Source: Pontibacter actiniarum (GTDB lineage: Bacteria > Bacteroidota > Bacteroidia > Cytophagales > Hymenobacteraceae). Taken from it: a stretch of 64,000 nt of DNA. Below the pieces are notes generated by a model, which did no database searches, had not been told where the DNA came from, and saw only the letters and a list, made by a program, of their open reading frames with translations. Positions 8,775-18,400 of the stretch are shown piece after piece. The translations under genes and the position numbers were made by a program. Within the stretch, counting starts at the first letter, position 1. Each line of letters begins with the position of its first letter. The stretch spans positions 3,658,001-3,722,000 of the forward strand of contig NZ_CP021235.1 of the NCBI RefSeq assembly GCF_003585765.1. Reading direction: 5' to 3'.

Positions 8775-9317
8775 TTAGAACGGTGAAGCGAAATCCTGCA
8801 GCAAGGGCAGCACCTCATCCTTTGGCGATATCAGCGGCTGCGCTACCCCCCAGTCTATGCCTAAGGCCGGATCGCTCCAGAGGATACCGCCTTCTGTTTC
8901 GGGGGCATAGAAGTCAGTGCATTTGTACAGGAAAGTCGTGTTGTCCTCCAGGGCTACAAAGCCGTGGGCAAACCCATCCGGAATGTAAAACAGGTTTTGC
9001 TTGTCGGCCTCCAGCAGGCAGGCTTGATGTTGCCCATAGGTCGGGGAGCCTTTGCGCAGGTCCACCGCCACATCCAGCGCCTTTCCACTTGTTACCCGCA
9101 CGAGCTTAGCCTGCGCGTGCGGCGGCTTTTGGAAGTGCAGCCCGCGCAGTACTCCTTTTCTGGATACTGACTGGTTGTCCTGCACAAAGGTAGGGGTAAG
9201 GCCAAAAGGCTCAAACCACCTCTGGCTGAAGGTTTCGGTAAAATACCCGCGGTCGTCTCTGAAAATGCGCGGCTGAAACTCAATCAGCCCTTCAATTTGA
9301 AAAAGTCTGTAATCCAT
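8775..9317 (-). CDS. rfbC: dTDP-4-dehydrorhamnose 3,5-epimerase
   Basis: RfbC (RmlC) epimerises dTDP-4-keto-6-deoxyglucose in dTDP-L-rhamnose synthesis for surface polysaccharide. The 180-residue cupin shows the family motifs RDDRGYFTETF, FVQDNQSVS, GVLRGLHFQ with the catalytic His in GLHF, VDLRKGSPTYG, and IPDGFAHGF. The ATG at 9317 (MDYRLFQIEG) matches the family N-terminus; an in-frame extension to 9503 would add 62 residues unlike the family, so I reject it. No other rml genes are nearby. Confidence 0.95.
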   Translation of the reverse strand: MDYRLFQIEGLIEFQPRIFRDDRGYFTETFSQRWFEPFGLTPTFVQDNQSVSRKGVLRGLHFQKPPHAQAKLVRVTSGKALDVAVDLRKGSPTYGQHQACLLEADKQNLFYIPDGFAHGFVALEDNTTFLYKCTDFYAPETEGGILWSDPALGIDWGVAQPLISPKDEVLPLLQDFASPF

Positions 9318-9470
9318 AATGTGATACGTACAGGCGTGCCACAGTGCCAGAAGTATAATAGCACATCCGCCTAAAAAGTGCGAAGTTAGCCATTTTAGCG
9401 GTAGCATCGGAAAATTTAGAGTAAATTGCACCCTTTCATCCACCTTTGGTAAGCAACAAAGTACAACAAC

Positions 9471-10205
9471 ATGCAAGCAACTGTCGCATTTCTGCACACG
9501 CACGTACTGGTCGTTATATTATTCCTACTCCTGTTCGCTTTCAAAACGGTACTGCTGCTGCTTAATAAGCACGAAACCCTGGCAAAGGCCCGCAGCAGAA
9601 CCAAGATGCTGGACATCATTTTCGGAACGCTGATCCTGATCACGGGCGGGTATCTGCTGTTTAACTACAATGGGGTGCCGAGCTGGCTAATCGTGAAAGT
9701 TGTACTCGTTCTTGTGGCCATCCCGTTAGGCATAGTAGGCATTAAGCGCGAAAGCAAGGTACTGGCGGTGCTGGCGGTGCTGATTTTCCTGTACGTGTAC
9801 GGCATGGCCGAAACCAAAAGCCTGACAATGCAGAAGCCGGGACCAATCGAAAACGCCACCATCACCCCTGAGGGCAACAAAACACCCGAGACAGACGCCG
9901 CAGAGACAGGCGATGCCGGGCTGAGCGAGTCTGCGGCGGCGCACGAGGAGATTGTGGAGGCGATGGGCGAAGGCCAGCTGTCGAACGCCAAGGCCATCTA
10001 CACCCAGCTGTGCGAAACCTGCCACGGGGCAGACGGCACCAAGGGGCTGGGCGGGGCAGCGAACCTGCAGGTAAGTAACCTCAGCCTAAAAGACCGTATA
10101 AACGTAATCGAGAATGGCCGCGGCCTGATGCCTGCCTTTGGCAGACAGCTATCCGATCAGGAAGCTGAAGCACTGGCCGCCTATACCATGACGTTAAAAA
10201 AATAA
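9471..10205 (+). CDS. Membrane-anchored cytochrome c domain protein
   Basis: The N-terminal half of this 244-residue protein has about four hydrophobic segments (near residues 7-28, 44-65, 70-90 and 95-112) and looks SirB2-like. An acidic linker (residues 118-165) connects to a C-terminal class I cytochrome c domain with the haem motif CETCHG at about 181-186 and an axial Met in GRGLMPAFG. The haem domain should be periplasmic, suggesting electron transfer at the inner membrane, perhaps respiratory. It lies 3 bases before hflX, so the two share a transcript despite unrelated roles. The electron partner is unknown. Confidence 0.85.
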   Translation: MQATVAFLHTHVLVVILFLLLFAFKTVLLLLNKHETLAKARSRTKMLDIIFGTLILITGGYLLFNYNGVPSWLIVKVVLVLVAIPLGIVGIKRESKVLAVLAVLIFLYVYGMAETKSLTMQKPGPIENATITPEGNKTPETDAAETGDAGLSESAAAHEEIVEAMGEGQLSNAKAIYTQLCETCHGADGTKGLGGAANLQVSNLSLKDRINVIENGRGLMPAFGRQLSDQEAEALAAYTMTLKK

Positions 10206-10208
10206 TGA

Positions 10209-11396
10209 ATGGCTAAACAGAAATTCTACGAAACCTCCAAGCCGCAGGAGACTGCCGTGCTGGTGGCCGTACCTCATTACCGCCAAACCGAAGAGCAGAC
10301 GGAGGAATACCTCGACGAGCTTGCCTTTCTTGCGGAAACGGCGGGAGCACAAACACTTAAACGCTTTGTTCAGAAGCTCGACAAGCCAGACGTCCGCACC
10401 TTCGTGGGAAGCGGCAAGCTGGATGAGATCCAGGCATATGTAAAGGAGCACGAGGTGGATATGGTTATCTTTGACGATGACCTGAGCCCCTCGCAGGTGC
10501 GCAACATAGAGCGCGAGCTGCAGGTAAAAATCGTGGACCGCAGCTTACTTATACTTGACATTTTTGCCTTGAGGGCCAAAACAGCCCAGGCGCACGCCCA
10601 GGTGGAGATGGCACAGTATCAGTACCTGCTTCCGCGCCTGACCAACCTCTGGACGCACTTATCCAAGCAGAAAGGCGGTATCGGCATGAAAGGACCTGGT
10701 GAGACGGAGATTGAAACTGACCGCCGTATTGTGCGCGACAAAATCTCCTTGCTGCGCGAGCGCCTGCAGAAGTTCGAGAAACAGAACTTTGAGCAGCGCA
10801 AAGCCCGCGCTGGCATTGTGCGCGTGGCGCTGGTGGGGTATACCAACGTAGGGAAATCCACGCTGATGAACCTGCTCTCTAAGTCGGAGGTGTTTGCCGA
10901 GAACAAACTGTTTGCCACCGTGGATGCCACGGTGCGCAAGGTGGTACTCGACAACGTGCCCTTCCTGCTTTCCGACACGGTAGGGTTCATCCGGAAGCTG
11001 CCCACCAAACTCATCGAGTCATTTAAGTCTACCCTGGATGAGATACGCGAGGCGGACATGCTGGTGCACGTGGTGGATATCTCGCACCCTTCGTTCGAGG
11101 ACCACATCGCGGTTGTGAACGAGACCCTGAAAGACATTAACTCCGCCGATAAGCCGGTGCTGTTGGTATTTAACAAAATAGACCTGTACCTGGAGAGGCG
11201 CCAGCAGGAGCTGCAGGAAGAGGATATGGCGGCACGCCCTTCCCTGGAAGACCTGAAAGCCACTTATATGGCCAAGGAGCACGCTCCGGCCATGTTTATC
11301 TCCGCCACGGACAGGATGAACATTGACGCCCTGCGGGAAGAGCTGCAGCGCCGTGTCGCCGAGATTCACTACCAGCGCTACCCGAACAACGTGTAG
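10209..11396 (+). CDS. hflX: Ribosome-associated GTPase HflX
   Basis: HflX is a GTPase that binds and splits stalled 70S ribosomes, for example after heat or antibiotic stress. The 395-residue protein has the HflX N-terminal domain (GSGKLDEIQAYV, FDDDLSPSQ), the conserved linker GGIGMKGPGETEIETDRR, and a G domain with G1 GYTNVGKSTL at about 210-219, G3 DTVGF and G4 NKID. The ATG at 10209 is three bases past the cytochrome gene's stop. A terminator follows at 11427. Confidence 0.96.
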   Translation: MAKQKFYETSKPQETAVLVAVPHYRQTEEQTEEYLDELAFLAETAGAQTLKRFVQKLDKPDVRTFVGSGKLDEIQAYVKEHEVDMVIFDDDLSPSQVRNIERELQVKIVDRSLLILDIFALRAKTAQAHAQVEMAQYQYLLPRLTNLWTHLSKQKGGIGMKGPGETEIETDRRIVRDKISLLRERLQKFEKQNFEQRKARAGIVRVALVGYTNVGKSTLMNLLSKSEVFAENKLFATVDATVRKVVLDNVPFLLSDTVGFIRKLPTKLIESFKSTLDEIREADMLVHVVDISHPSFEDHIAVVNETLKDINSADKPVLLVFNKIDLYLERRQQELQEEDMAARPSLEDLKATYMAKEHAPAMFISATDRMNIDALREELQRRVAEIHYQRYPNNV

Positions 11397-11426
11397 CGCC
11401 CGGCGAAGTATAGAAAATAACATCAG

Positions 11427-11462
11427 AGACCATGGTTTGCCCCGGCAGCCATGGTCTTTTTG
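11427..11462 (+). terminator. Terminator after hflX
   Basis: AGACCATGG (11427-11435) pairs with CCATGGTCT (11449-11457), followed by TTTTTGC. Confidence 0.85.
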
Positions 11463-11597
11463 CTTTACGGCCTGCTGCCTCCGCCCGGCCCGCGCATCGC
11501 CTCCCCTACACAACTATTTACCCACACTTGCAGTAAGTAGCAAAGCCATACCTGCGACTTTAAAGGGCCGCGGGAGGCACAAGAACGTAGAATCAGT

Positions 11598-12092
11598 ATG
11601 AAAACGCTATACATCTTAAGGCATGCCAAATCGAGCTGGGAGTTTGACGAGCTCAGCGACCACGACCGCCCCCTGAACAAGCGCGGCCGCCACGATGCCC
11701 CGCTCATGGGGCAGGAACTGGCTTCGCGGGGCGTTGAGCCGGGCCTGATCATTTCGAGCCCGGCCGTACGGGCCATCAGCACCGCCACCCTCGTGGGCAA
11801 AGAGCTGGACTACGATGCCGATGACATTGTGGTAGACACCCGCGTGTACGGCGCCAACGAAGAGGACCTGCTGGAGGTGGTGCAGAGCGCACCCGCCGAA
11901 ATAGGCACCCTGCTGCTCGTGGGGCACAACGAGGCGGTGTCGGACTTTGCCAACCTGCTATCGCCGGAGCCGGTGCCGAGCATGGCAACGACGGGGGTGA
12001 CAGGGCTGCAGTTCAACTGCGACAGCTGGTACGACATCGCCAAAGACAACGCAAAGCTGCTGTTCTACGATTTCCCGAAGAACCACAGGTAA
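11598..12092 (+). CDS. SixA-type phosphohistidine phosphatase
   Basis: This 164-residue histidine-phosphatase-superfamily protein starts MKTLYILRHAKSSWEF, with the nucleophile His9 in the RHAKSSW motif typical of SixA. SSPAVRA and LLVGHNEAVSDFAN supply the second Arg and the second catalytic His. SixA removes phosphate from phosphohistidine, in E. coli from the phosphotransferase or ArcB phosphorelay proteins; the substrate here is not known. It is followed after 45 bases by ppk on the same strand, a recurrent Bacteroidota pairing consistent with a phosphate or polyphosphate role. Confidence 0.85.
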   Translation: MKTLYILRHAKSSWEFDELSDHDRPLNKRGRHDAPLMGQELASRGVEPGLIISSPAVRAISTATLVGKELDYDADDIVVDTRVYGANEEDLLEVVQSAPAEIGTLLLVGHNEAVSDFANLLSPEPVPSMATTGVTGLQFNCDSWYDIAKDNAKLLFYDFPKNHR

Positions 12093-12137
12093 CCCTTTCG
12101 CCACAGCCCCGGCTGTTGGTGCAAACACTTTATCAAC

Positions 12138-14252
12138 ATGGACAAAGAGAAAGAAAAGGAAGCTAAGACAGCCTATCCGTTTATTAACAGAGAACTGAGC
12201 TGGCTCGCCTTTAACTATAGAGTACTGCAGGAGGCCAAAGACAAAAGCGTGCCCCTGCTGGAGCGCGTAAAATTTATGGCCATTTTCTCATCCAACCTGG
12301 ATGAGTATTTCAAGGTCCGGGTCGCTACGCTCAAGCGCCTCATCAAGCTCAAGAAGAAAACCCGTAAGAAGCTGGAGGAAGACCCTACCGAGACCCTGGA
12401 CCAGATAATGGCGGAGGTGCACCGGCAGCAGCAGGAGCTCGGGGAGGTGTTCCGGGACGGAATCCTTGCGGACCTGCGCGAGCACGACATCCACCTGCTC
12501 ACCGAGCACGACCTTAACCCGGGGCAGGAAGCATGGGTGCAGGAGTACTTTGACAAAACGCTGGAGCCACTGCTACTCCCCATCATCCTGGATGAGACAG
12601 AAACGCACCTTTTCCTGAAGGACCAGACGGTGTACCTCGGTGTGAAGATGTGGGAGCCGACAGCGGCAGACTGCATGCCGGAGCGCTTCGCCATGCTCGA
12701 AATCCCGACAAAGAAGCACGGGACCCGCTTTGTAAAGCTTCCCACCGTAGGCGACCAGCGCTACGTGATGTTTATGGATGACGTGATCCGCTTCTGCCTG
12801 CCGCGCCTTTTCCCGAACTACAGTACGTTTGATGCCCATGCCGTGAAAGTATCGCGGGATGCGGAGCTGGACATTGAGGAGGAGGTGTCGGGCAACCTGA
12901 TGGCCAAGATACGCAACAGCCTGAAGAAGCGCGAAACCGGCTACCCCGCCCGCCTGCTCTACGACCCTGAAACACCGCAGGACCTGCTGGACAGGATGAT
13001 GGCCCACACCGGCATTACCGAGGAGGCCCTGGTGGAGGGCAGCAAGTACCACAACTTCCGCGACTTCTTCCAGTTTCCGGACTTCAACCTGCCCGACCTC
13101 AAGTATAAACCGCAGCCTACCCTGGTGCACCCGCAGCTGGAGCAGGAGCCGAAAATGCTGGCCGCCATGAAGGAGCGGGATTACATGGTCCACTACCCGT
13201 ACCAGTCCTTTGACTATGTGCTTCGCCTGTTTGAGGAGGCGGCCGTAGACCCGAAAGTAACCGCTGTCAGTGCAACGCTGTACCGGGTGGCCAACAAATC
13301 GAAAGTAGCCAAGGCACTGGCAAAAGCCGCTAAAAACGGGAAGCTGGTCACGGTAGTCGTGGAGCTGAAGGCCCGCTTTGACGAGGAGTCCAACATCTAT
13401 TGGGCGGGCAAGCTGCAGAAAGCCGGGGCCAACGTAATCTTCGGCATACAGGACCTGAAGGTGCACTCCAAGCTCGGCCTCATTACCCGAAACGAGAGGG
13501 GCAAGCTGGTAAATTACGCTTACCTGAGTACCGGTAACTACAACGAGGAGACCTCCAAAGTATACGCCGACCACGCCTTGTTTACCTCAGATAAGCGCCT
13601 GACCAAAGACGTGGAGCAGGTCTTCAACTTCTTTATTGATAAACAGACGGATAAAGAGTTTGAGCACCTGCTGATGGCCCCGCTGAACATGCGCCAGGGC
13701 TTTGCAAAGCTGGTAGACCAGGAGATAAAGAATGCGAAGAAAGGACTGCCTGCACGGGTGACCTTAAAGATGAACGCCCTGCAGGATGAGCGCATGATCA
13801 AGAAGCTGTACGCAGCCAGCCAGGCGGGCGTAAAAGTACAGCTGCTGGTGCGCGGCATCTGCTGCCTGGTGCCGGGCGTGGAGGGGCTGAGTGAGAACAT
13901 ACAGGTCCGAAGCATTGTGGACCGCTACCTGGAGCACGCCCGGGTGTACATCTTCCACAACAACGGGGAGGAGAAACTTTACATTGCCTCCGCCGACTGG
14001 ATGACACGCAACCTGAACCGCCGGGTGGAGGTGGCCTTCCCCATCTACCAGGAGGACCTGGCCCAGCAAATCCGCACCATCATTGACCTGCAACTGGCCG
14101 ACGACACGAAAACCCGCAGCGTGGACAACAGCTACATTAAACCGCATGCACCTACCCACGTGCGGGCACAGTATGCGATTTACAACTACCTGCGCGAACT
14201 GGTGCCGCCCACCCCGGAAACGGCCTGTGAGCGAAGCGAGGAAGAGCAGTAG
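12138..14252 (+). CDS. ppk1: Polyphosphate kinase 1
   Basis: PPK1 reversibly makes inorganic polyphosphate from ATP. The 704-residue protein has the N domain (FINRELSWLAFNYRVLQEA, SSNLDEYFKVRVA), the head domain, and the two phospholipase-D-like catalytic domains. H443 in KVHSKL matches the autophosphorylated histidine of the E. coli enzyme, and H600 in LEHARVYIF the second essential histidine. STGNYNEETSKVYADH is also intact. It is transcribed with or just after the sixA-like gene and ends at a strong bidirectional terminator. Confidence 0.97.
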   Translation: MDKEKEKEAKTAYPFINRELSWLAFNYRVLQEAKDKSVPLLERVKFMAIFSSNLDEYFKVRVATLKRLIKLKKKTRKKLEEDPTETLDQIMAEVHRQQQELGEVFRDGILADLREHDIHLLTEHDLNPGQEAWVQEYFDKTLEPLLLPIILDETETHLFLKDQTVYLGVKMWEPTAADCMPERFAMLEIPTKKHGTRFVKLPTVGDQRYVMFMDDVIRFCLPRLFPNYSTFDAHAVKVSRDAELDIEEEVSGNLMAKIRNSLKKRETGYPARLLYDPETPQDLLDRMMAHTGITEEALVEGSKYHNFRDFFQFPDFNLPDLKYKPQPTLVHPQLEQEPKMLAAMKERDYMVHYPYQSFDYVLRLFEEAAVDPKVTAVSATLYRVANKSKVAKALAKAAKNGKLVTVVVELKARFDEESNIYWAGKLQKAGANVIFGIQDLKVHSKLGLITRNERGKLVNYAYLSTGNYNEETSKVYADHALFTSDKRLTKDVEQVFNFFIDKQTDKEFEHLLMAPLNMRQGFAKLVDQEIKNAKKGLPARVTLKMNALQDERMIKKLYAASQAGVKVQLLVRGICCLVPGVEGLSENIQVRSIVDRYLEHARVYIFHNNGEEKLYIASADWMTRNLNRRVEVAFPIYQEDLAQQIRTIIDLQLADDTKTRSVDNSYIKPHAPTHVRAQYAIYNYLRELVPPTPETACERSEEEQ

Positions 14253-14279
14253 TATACTTTGTAACCACACCGTAAAAAA

Positions 14280-14327
14280 GGCAGCGGGGCCAGCTATACT
14301 AAATAGCTGGCCCCGCTGCCTTTTTTT
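14280..14327. terminator. Bidirectional terminator between ppk1 and barrel protein
   Basis: A perfect 18-bp stem, GGCAGCGGGGCCAGCTAT at 14280-14297 with its complement at 14303-14320, has a 5-base loop, seven T on the right and an A tract on the left. It serves both converging genes. Confidence 0.92.
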
Positions 14328-14342
14328 GGCTGCTGCCTTGCT

Positions 14343-15368
14343 TTAATTGTTACGTTCTACCCATTTGCGCGGCGGCACCAAGTAGAGTTCCACCCCTACA
14401 TATCCGGAGCCAGCCAGGTCGTTGGTGATTAGCTCATCGCGAGAGCCAACCTCATCAAACAGGCGGTGGCGGTAGTACTGCCTAAAGCCTCCTTCCACAG
14501 CAAACCACACAAAGTCGTAAATCTCCCGCTCCAGCCTCACCAGCCCTTTGATATCGGTGCGGCGCAGCTCTGTTTCTCCGTAGTTAGCCAGTACTGTCTC
14601 AGTCGCACGGATGTTGTAGCTGGCCCCCTCCAGGCGATAGCCGGCATAGAGCAGGGTCTTCTCGTTGGCGTTAAAGCGGATGCGGGCATTAGCCGGGAAG
14701 ATGGACTCCACCCCCCACTTGTCGTTAAAGGTCTTGTTGAAAAGGATGCCGGGATACACGCTCTGGCGCCCGTAGGTATACCCCAGTTGCAGGCCAACGC
14801 CCAGGGCATAGGTCGGCGTTTTTTTCCAGCCGTAGGCCAGGTCCACGGTCATTTTCAGGTAGTCCGGTATGTTAACGTTGTCCCGGGTGTAGTCGCCGTT
14901 AAGCTCCCCCTTCACCCGAACGAGGTAGAAGTTCCGTTCGTTAAGCGAGTGCAGGTAAGCAATCTGCAGCCCCAAGCTCTTCATGTTCTTGTCTTCCAGG
15001 TAGCGGTACAGGCCGTAGGAGTTGGTACCGGCGCTCTCAAAATTAAACTCCTCCAGCCTATAGTCTACGCCCAGTATGACTTTGGTTTGCGGCTTGTTAA
15101 CGATCGGTGCAAAAGCCCGCACGAAGAACTTATTATGCCGTTCCACACGGGCGCTCCCGTCGCCTATCCTAGGGTCGTCCGACTCAGAATCAATCTTAAA
15201 GCCGGGCAGTCGCTCATATCCTACCACCACGCCGCGGCTCCGGCCCATGCCAATCACCCCGGGGGTAGCGTACTCTTCTAATGTCTCTGTATCAGGTGTC
15301 TGCGCCTGCGCCTGCTCCGTAAGGCATAGCAGGACTAAGGCGCCAACCAATAGTTTGCGTATTTCCAT
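14343..15368 (-). CDS. DUF6268-like outer-membrane barrel protein
   Basis: The 341-residue protein has a signal peptide (MEIRKLLVGALVLLCLTEQAQAQ) and then a series of amphipathic strands ending in aromatic-rich turns (TKVILGVDYRLEEF, YALGVGLQLGYTYG, KTLLYAGYRLEGASYN, FVWFAVEGGFRQYY), as in a 10-14-strand outer-membrane beta-barrel. It resembles the DUF6268 family, by memory only. It follows the phosphoesterase-barrel gene on the minus strand across about 85 bases. No substrate or partner can be named. Confidence 0.75.
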   Translation of the reverse strand: MEIRKLLVGALVLLCLTEQAQAQTPDTETLEEYATPGVIGMGRSRGVVVGYERLPGFKIDSESDDPRIGDGSARVERHNKFFVRAFAPIVNKPQTKVILGVDYRLEEFNFESAGTNSYGLYRYLEDKNMKSLGLQIAYLHSLNERNFYLVRVKGELNGDYTRDNVNIPDYLKMTVDLAYGWKKTPTYALGVGLQLGYTYGRQSVYPGILFNKTFNDKWGVESIFPANARIRFNANEKTLLYAGYRLEGASYNIRATETVLANYGETELRRTDIKGLVRLEREIYDFVWFAVEGGFRQYYRHRLFDEVGSRDELITNDLAGSGYVGVELYLVPPRKWVERNN

Positions 15369-15454
15369 AGTTTTATTGTTGCAGTAAGGCTGTAAAAGCC
15401 ACGTTCCGCGTAATTGCGCGGCACGTTCCCTTATACTTGTAAATCCGTTTTATG

Positions 15455-18400
15455 TTAAAAAAAGAAGCCGAAGTTCAGCATCCACAGATCTTCCTCCTTG
15501 CCTTCGCTGTAGCTCAGCGACAGCACGGTACGGTTCATCAGGTCTACCCACACGCCACCGCCGTAGCCCCAGTGCAGGCTCTTGAAGAAAGCCTCTTTAG
15601 GGTCCCCGTCCTGGTACACGCGGCCGGCATCCAACAAGCCCAGCACCCCGAACTTGGCAGGCGTTAAGTACAGGTTATAGTCGAAGAGCTGCAGGCGCGC
15701 CTCCCCATTGGCATACAGGCTGCTGCGGCCGGCAAAGCGCGTGCGACGGTAACCGCGCAGGTTCTCGGTGCCGCCCAGCGTGTTTGCCTGAAAGAACCGG
15801 TAATCGCCGTAGTTATGCGCTGCTCCAATCTTACCGGCCCAGGTCAGCTGAAAGGGGAAGTTAGGACTGAGGTAAAAGCGGAACTCTGAGTTGATGTTGG
15901 TGTAGTGCAGTTTTTCCCCGCCTACCTGCTGGTTGTAGCTGATGTTGTTGTACCAGCGCAGGCCGATCTGCGGGTTTGCCTCTGTGCTGCCAGCCCCGAT
16001 CACCTCAATGGTGGAGAAGGCCCTTGCCCCTACGTAATGCTGCACGGCAAATTTGCCCTTTTCGGCATCATAGGTGCCTTCGCGCAGTTGGCCTGCACGC
16101 GCCGCATCCAGCAGGAAGCTCTCCCTGTCGGGCATGTTTACCTCGAACCTATCGTAAGTGGGCCCGAAACCGATCTTCACGAAGGCCACCGGTAAGCGGT
16201 AGAACATGGCGTTGAGCGAGAGGCGCTCGTAGCGCACGTGGTAGTAGTCGTCGCCAAAGCTGTCGCTTTGCCCGGTGTTGTTGCCTAAGCCATAGAAATT
16301 ACGCTGGAACTGCGGCCCCTGCAGGTGCGCGTTCAGTTGCAGGTTCCAATCCTCCACCACATCCTGTAAGTCGCCGGTGTACTTCACGTTAAAGGAACTC
16401 GTGCGGAAGGCATAGTTGGCCTCCAGCAGGTGCGCCGAGGCGTAGGGGTCTTTGCGGAACTTCTGTGTTTTCAGCATCACACCAGCCCCTAAAAACACGC
16501 CGTCTTCCACGTTGTACTCCGCCGACAGGCGCGGCCCCAGGTAAGGCAGCAGGTAGTTGTTGCGGTCGTAGATGTTTACCTCATCGTACGGGTCGGTTTT
16601 GTCCTTGGTCTCGCTGCCGAAGCTAAACTGGTTTCCCTCTTCCGTGTCATACACAATGGTGTGCTTCTTCAGCCCGCTTACGTGGGAGTTGTCGATGATC
16701 ACGTCTTCGTCGCCGCCGCCAATAATGCGCACCACAATGCTCTCGTCCACATCCCCGGAAACGATGAAGGCATCCCGGCCTCCCATGCCGTAGATACGCA
16801 CTTCCTTGGTTTCGTCGGTATAGAATGTCCTGTTGAAGATTTCCTTCAGTATCTCCCCTTCTTTGGAGGTTTTGTAGCCGATCACCTGCAGCTCCTTATC
16901 ATTGAGGCGGTTGATGAGGTAGCGCTCGTGTTTGTCGCTGCCGGCTATGTCCACGAACTGTGTCAGAAAATCATAGTACGCTGCGGCTGCCTCCGGCAGT
17001 TTTTCCCGCCTCGCCTTCAGCTTGGCCGTTATTTCAGCGGCGGAGAGTTCGCGAACCGGTTCCGGCCACTCCTGCACCGCCTGCTCTATCACCTCGTCGG
17101 TTACACTTTGCTTGATGTCCTGCGCCAGCTGCAGCCACTCCTCCCGCGTTACTTTGTAGCTAAGGGTGCGGTCGAGGGTAAGGCTGCTGAGGTTTAGCCC
17201 CACGATGTCGCCGAAGTCGTAGCCGAAGTTCTGGACGTTGCGGATGCCCCACTTGCGCGTTAGCAGCCAGGGCAGCACACCGTCTGCCTTAAAGAAGGCC
17301 TGGTCGCGGTCTTCGGGCACGGGTGTGTACAGGTTGCCTTTGTCGGGCTTGTCCTCCTCTACCCATCGCCACTGCCCCTCATGCCGGTCCCAGTCCCCTA
17401 TCAACATGTCGAAAAGGCGTGCCCGCACATACTTCTGCTGGTCCACTTCGTGGTCGTTGTCCTCCACCAGCTCCTCCAGCACCTTGTCGGTGCCCACCAG
17501 GTTCTTCGCGTTTCCCAGGCTGGCTGTTTCCTCGTGGTTCTCGTCAGCGTCTTCCTCCAGGTAGGCAAGGGTGTTGCCGAATTCATCCCGGTACTGGCGC
17601 AGGTACGGTGTGTCCGGGATGTACACCAGCTCAGGGTTTGTGTGGTACACCCCGGCGGCATCGGCTAAAGGGGGAATAATGAGCGCGCCGTAGGGGTGCT
17701 GCGCCGATATCTGGTCTTGCAGCAGGTCTTGTGCGGCAGTTTGGCGCAGGTACGGCGGCAGCGCAAGGCCAGGATCTTTGTCCACGCTGCGCAGGGCATA
17801 TTCTTTGGCTTCGGGGTTGCGCACCTTCAGCGCCAGCGTCTGCTTGCCGCCCCCTTTCTGGTAAGGGGTAAGCCCCCCAAAGGTGTTTTTCATGTCCAGC
17901 AGCGGCACCTCCACCGGGGTGGCCCACACATCGCGGTAGTGCTCACCCAGCATGACCTCGCGCAGGCCGCTGGCCTGGTAGTCCGGGTTTGCCGCCAGGG
18001 TAATGGTACTGTCGGCGTAGTTGGTGTTGTCTTTCACCACCGGGCGCTCCCGGGGCGGTTTTCTGGTGTAGAGCCGCGTGCGGTACATCACCTTACCGGT
18101 CTCCCCCTGATCATCCGGTACCCAAAACTCAGCCCACACTTCTCCGTTCTCATGGTAATCCACCCGCACAAAGCCCTTTACCGTTTGCAGGTAAGAGGCG
18201 TCGCCGCCGTGTTTCAGGTAATCTGTTTTACAGCCGGCACCGCTCACGATGTGGGGCAGGTCGCCATACTTAAAATACTCCAGCGCATGCTCATGGCCGG
18301 CTGCGTAAGTAACGTTGTCATACTTGCTGAAGATGTCGAGCAGGCCCTGTATGTACGCCTGGTAGCGCGGGTGCGGGATATCCTGCAGAATGCCGCCGTA

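Noticed and set aside
9318-9503. 62-codon extension of rfbC
   Set aside because: RfbC proteins start at the MDYRLF position; the extension is unlike the family.
12573-13574. A 333-codon antisense frame in ppk1
   Set aside because: Shadow of the ppk1 coding strand; no motif or start context.
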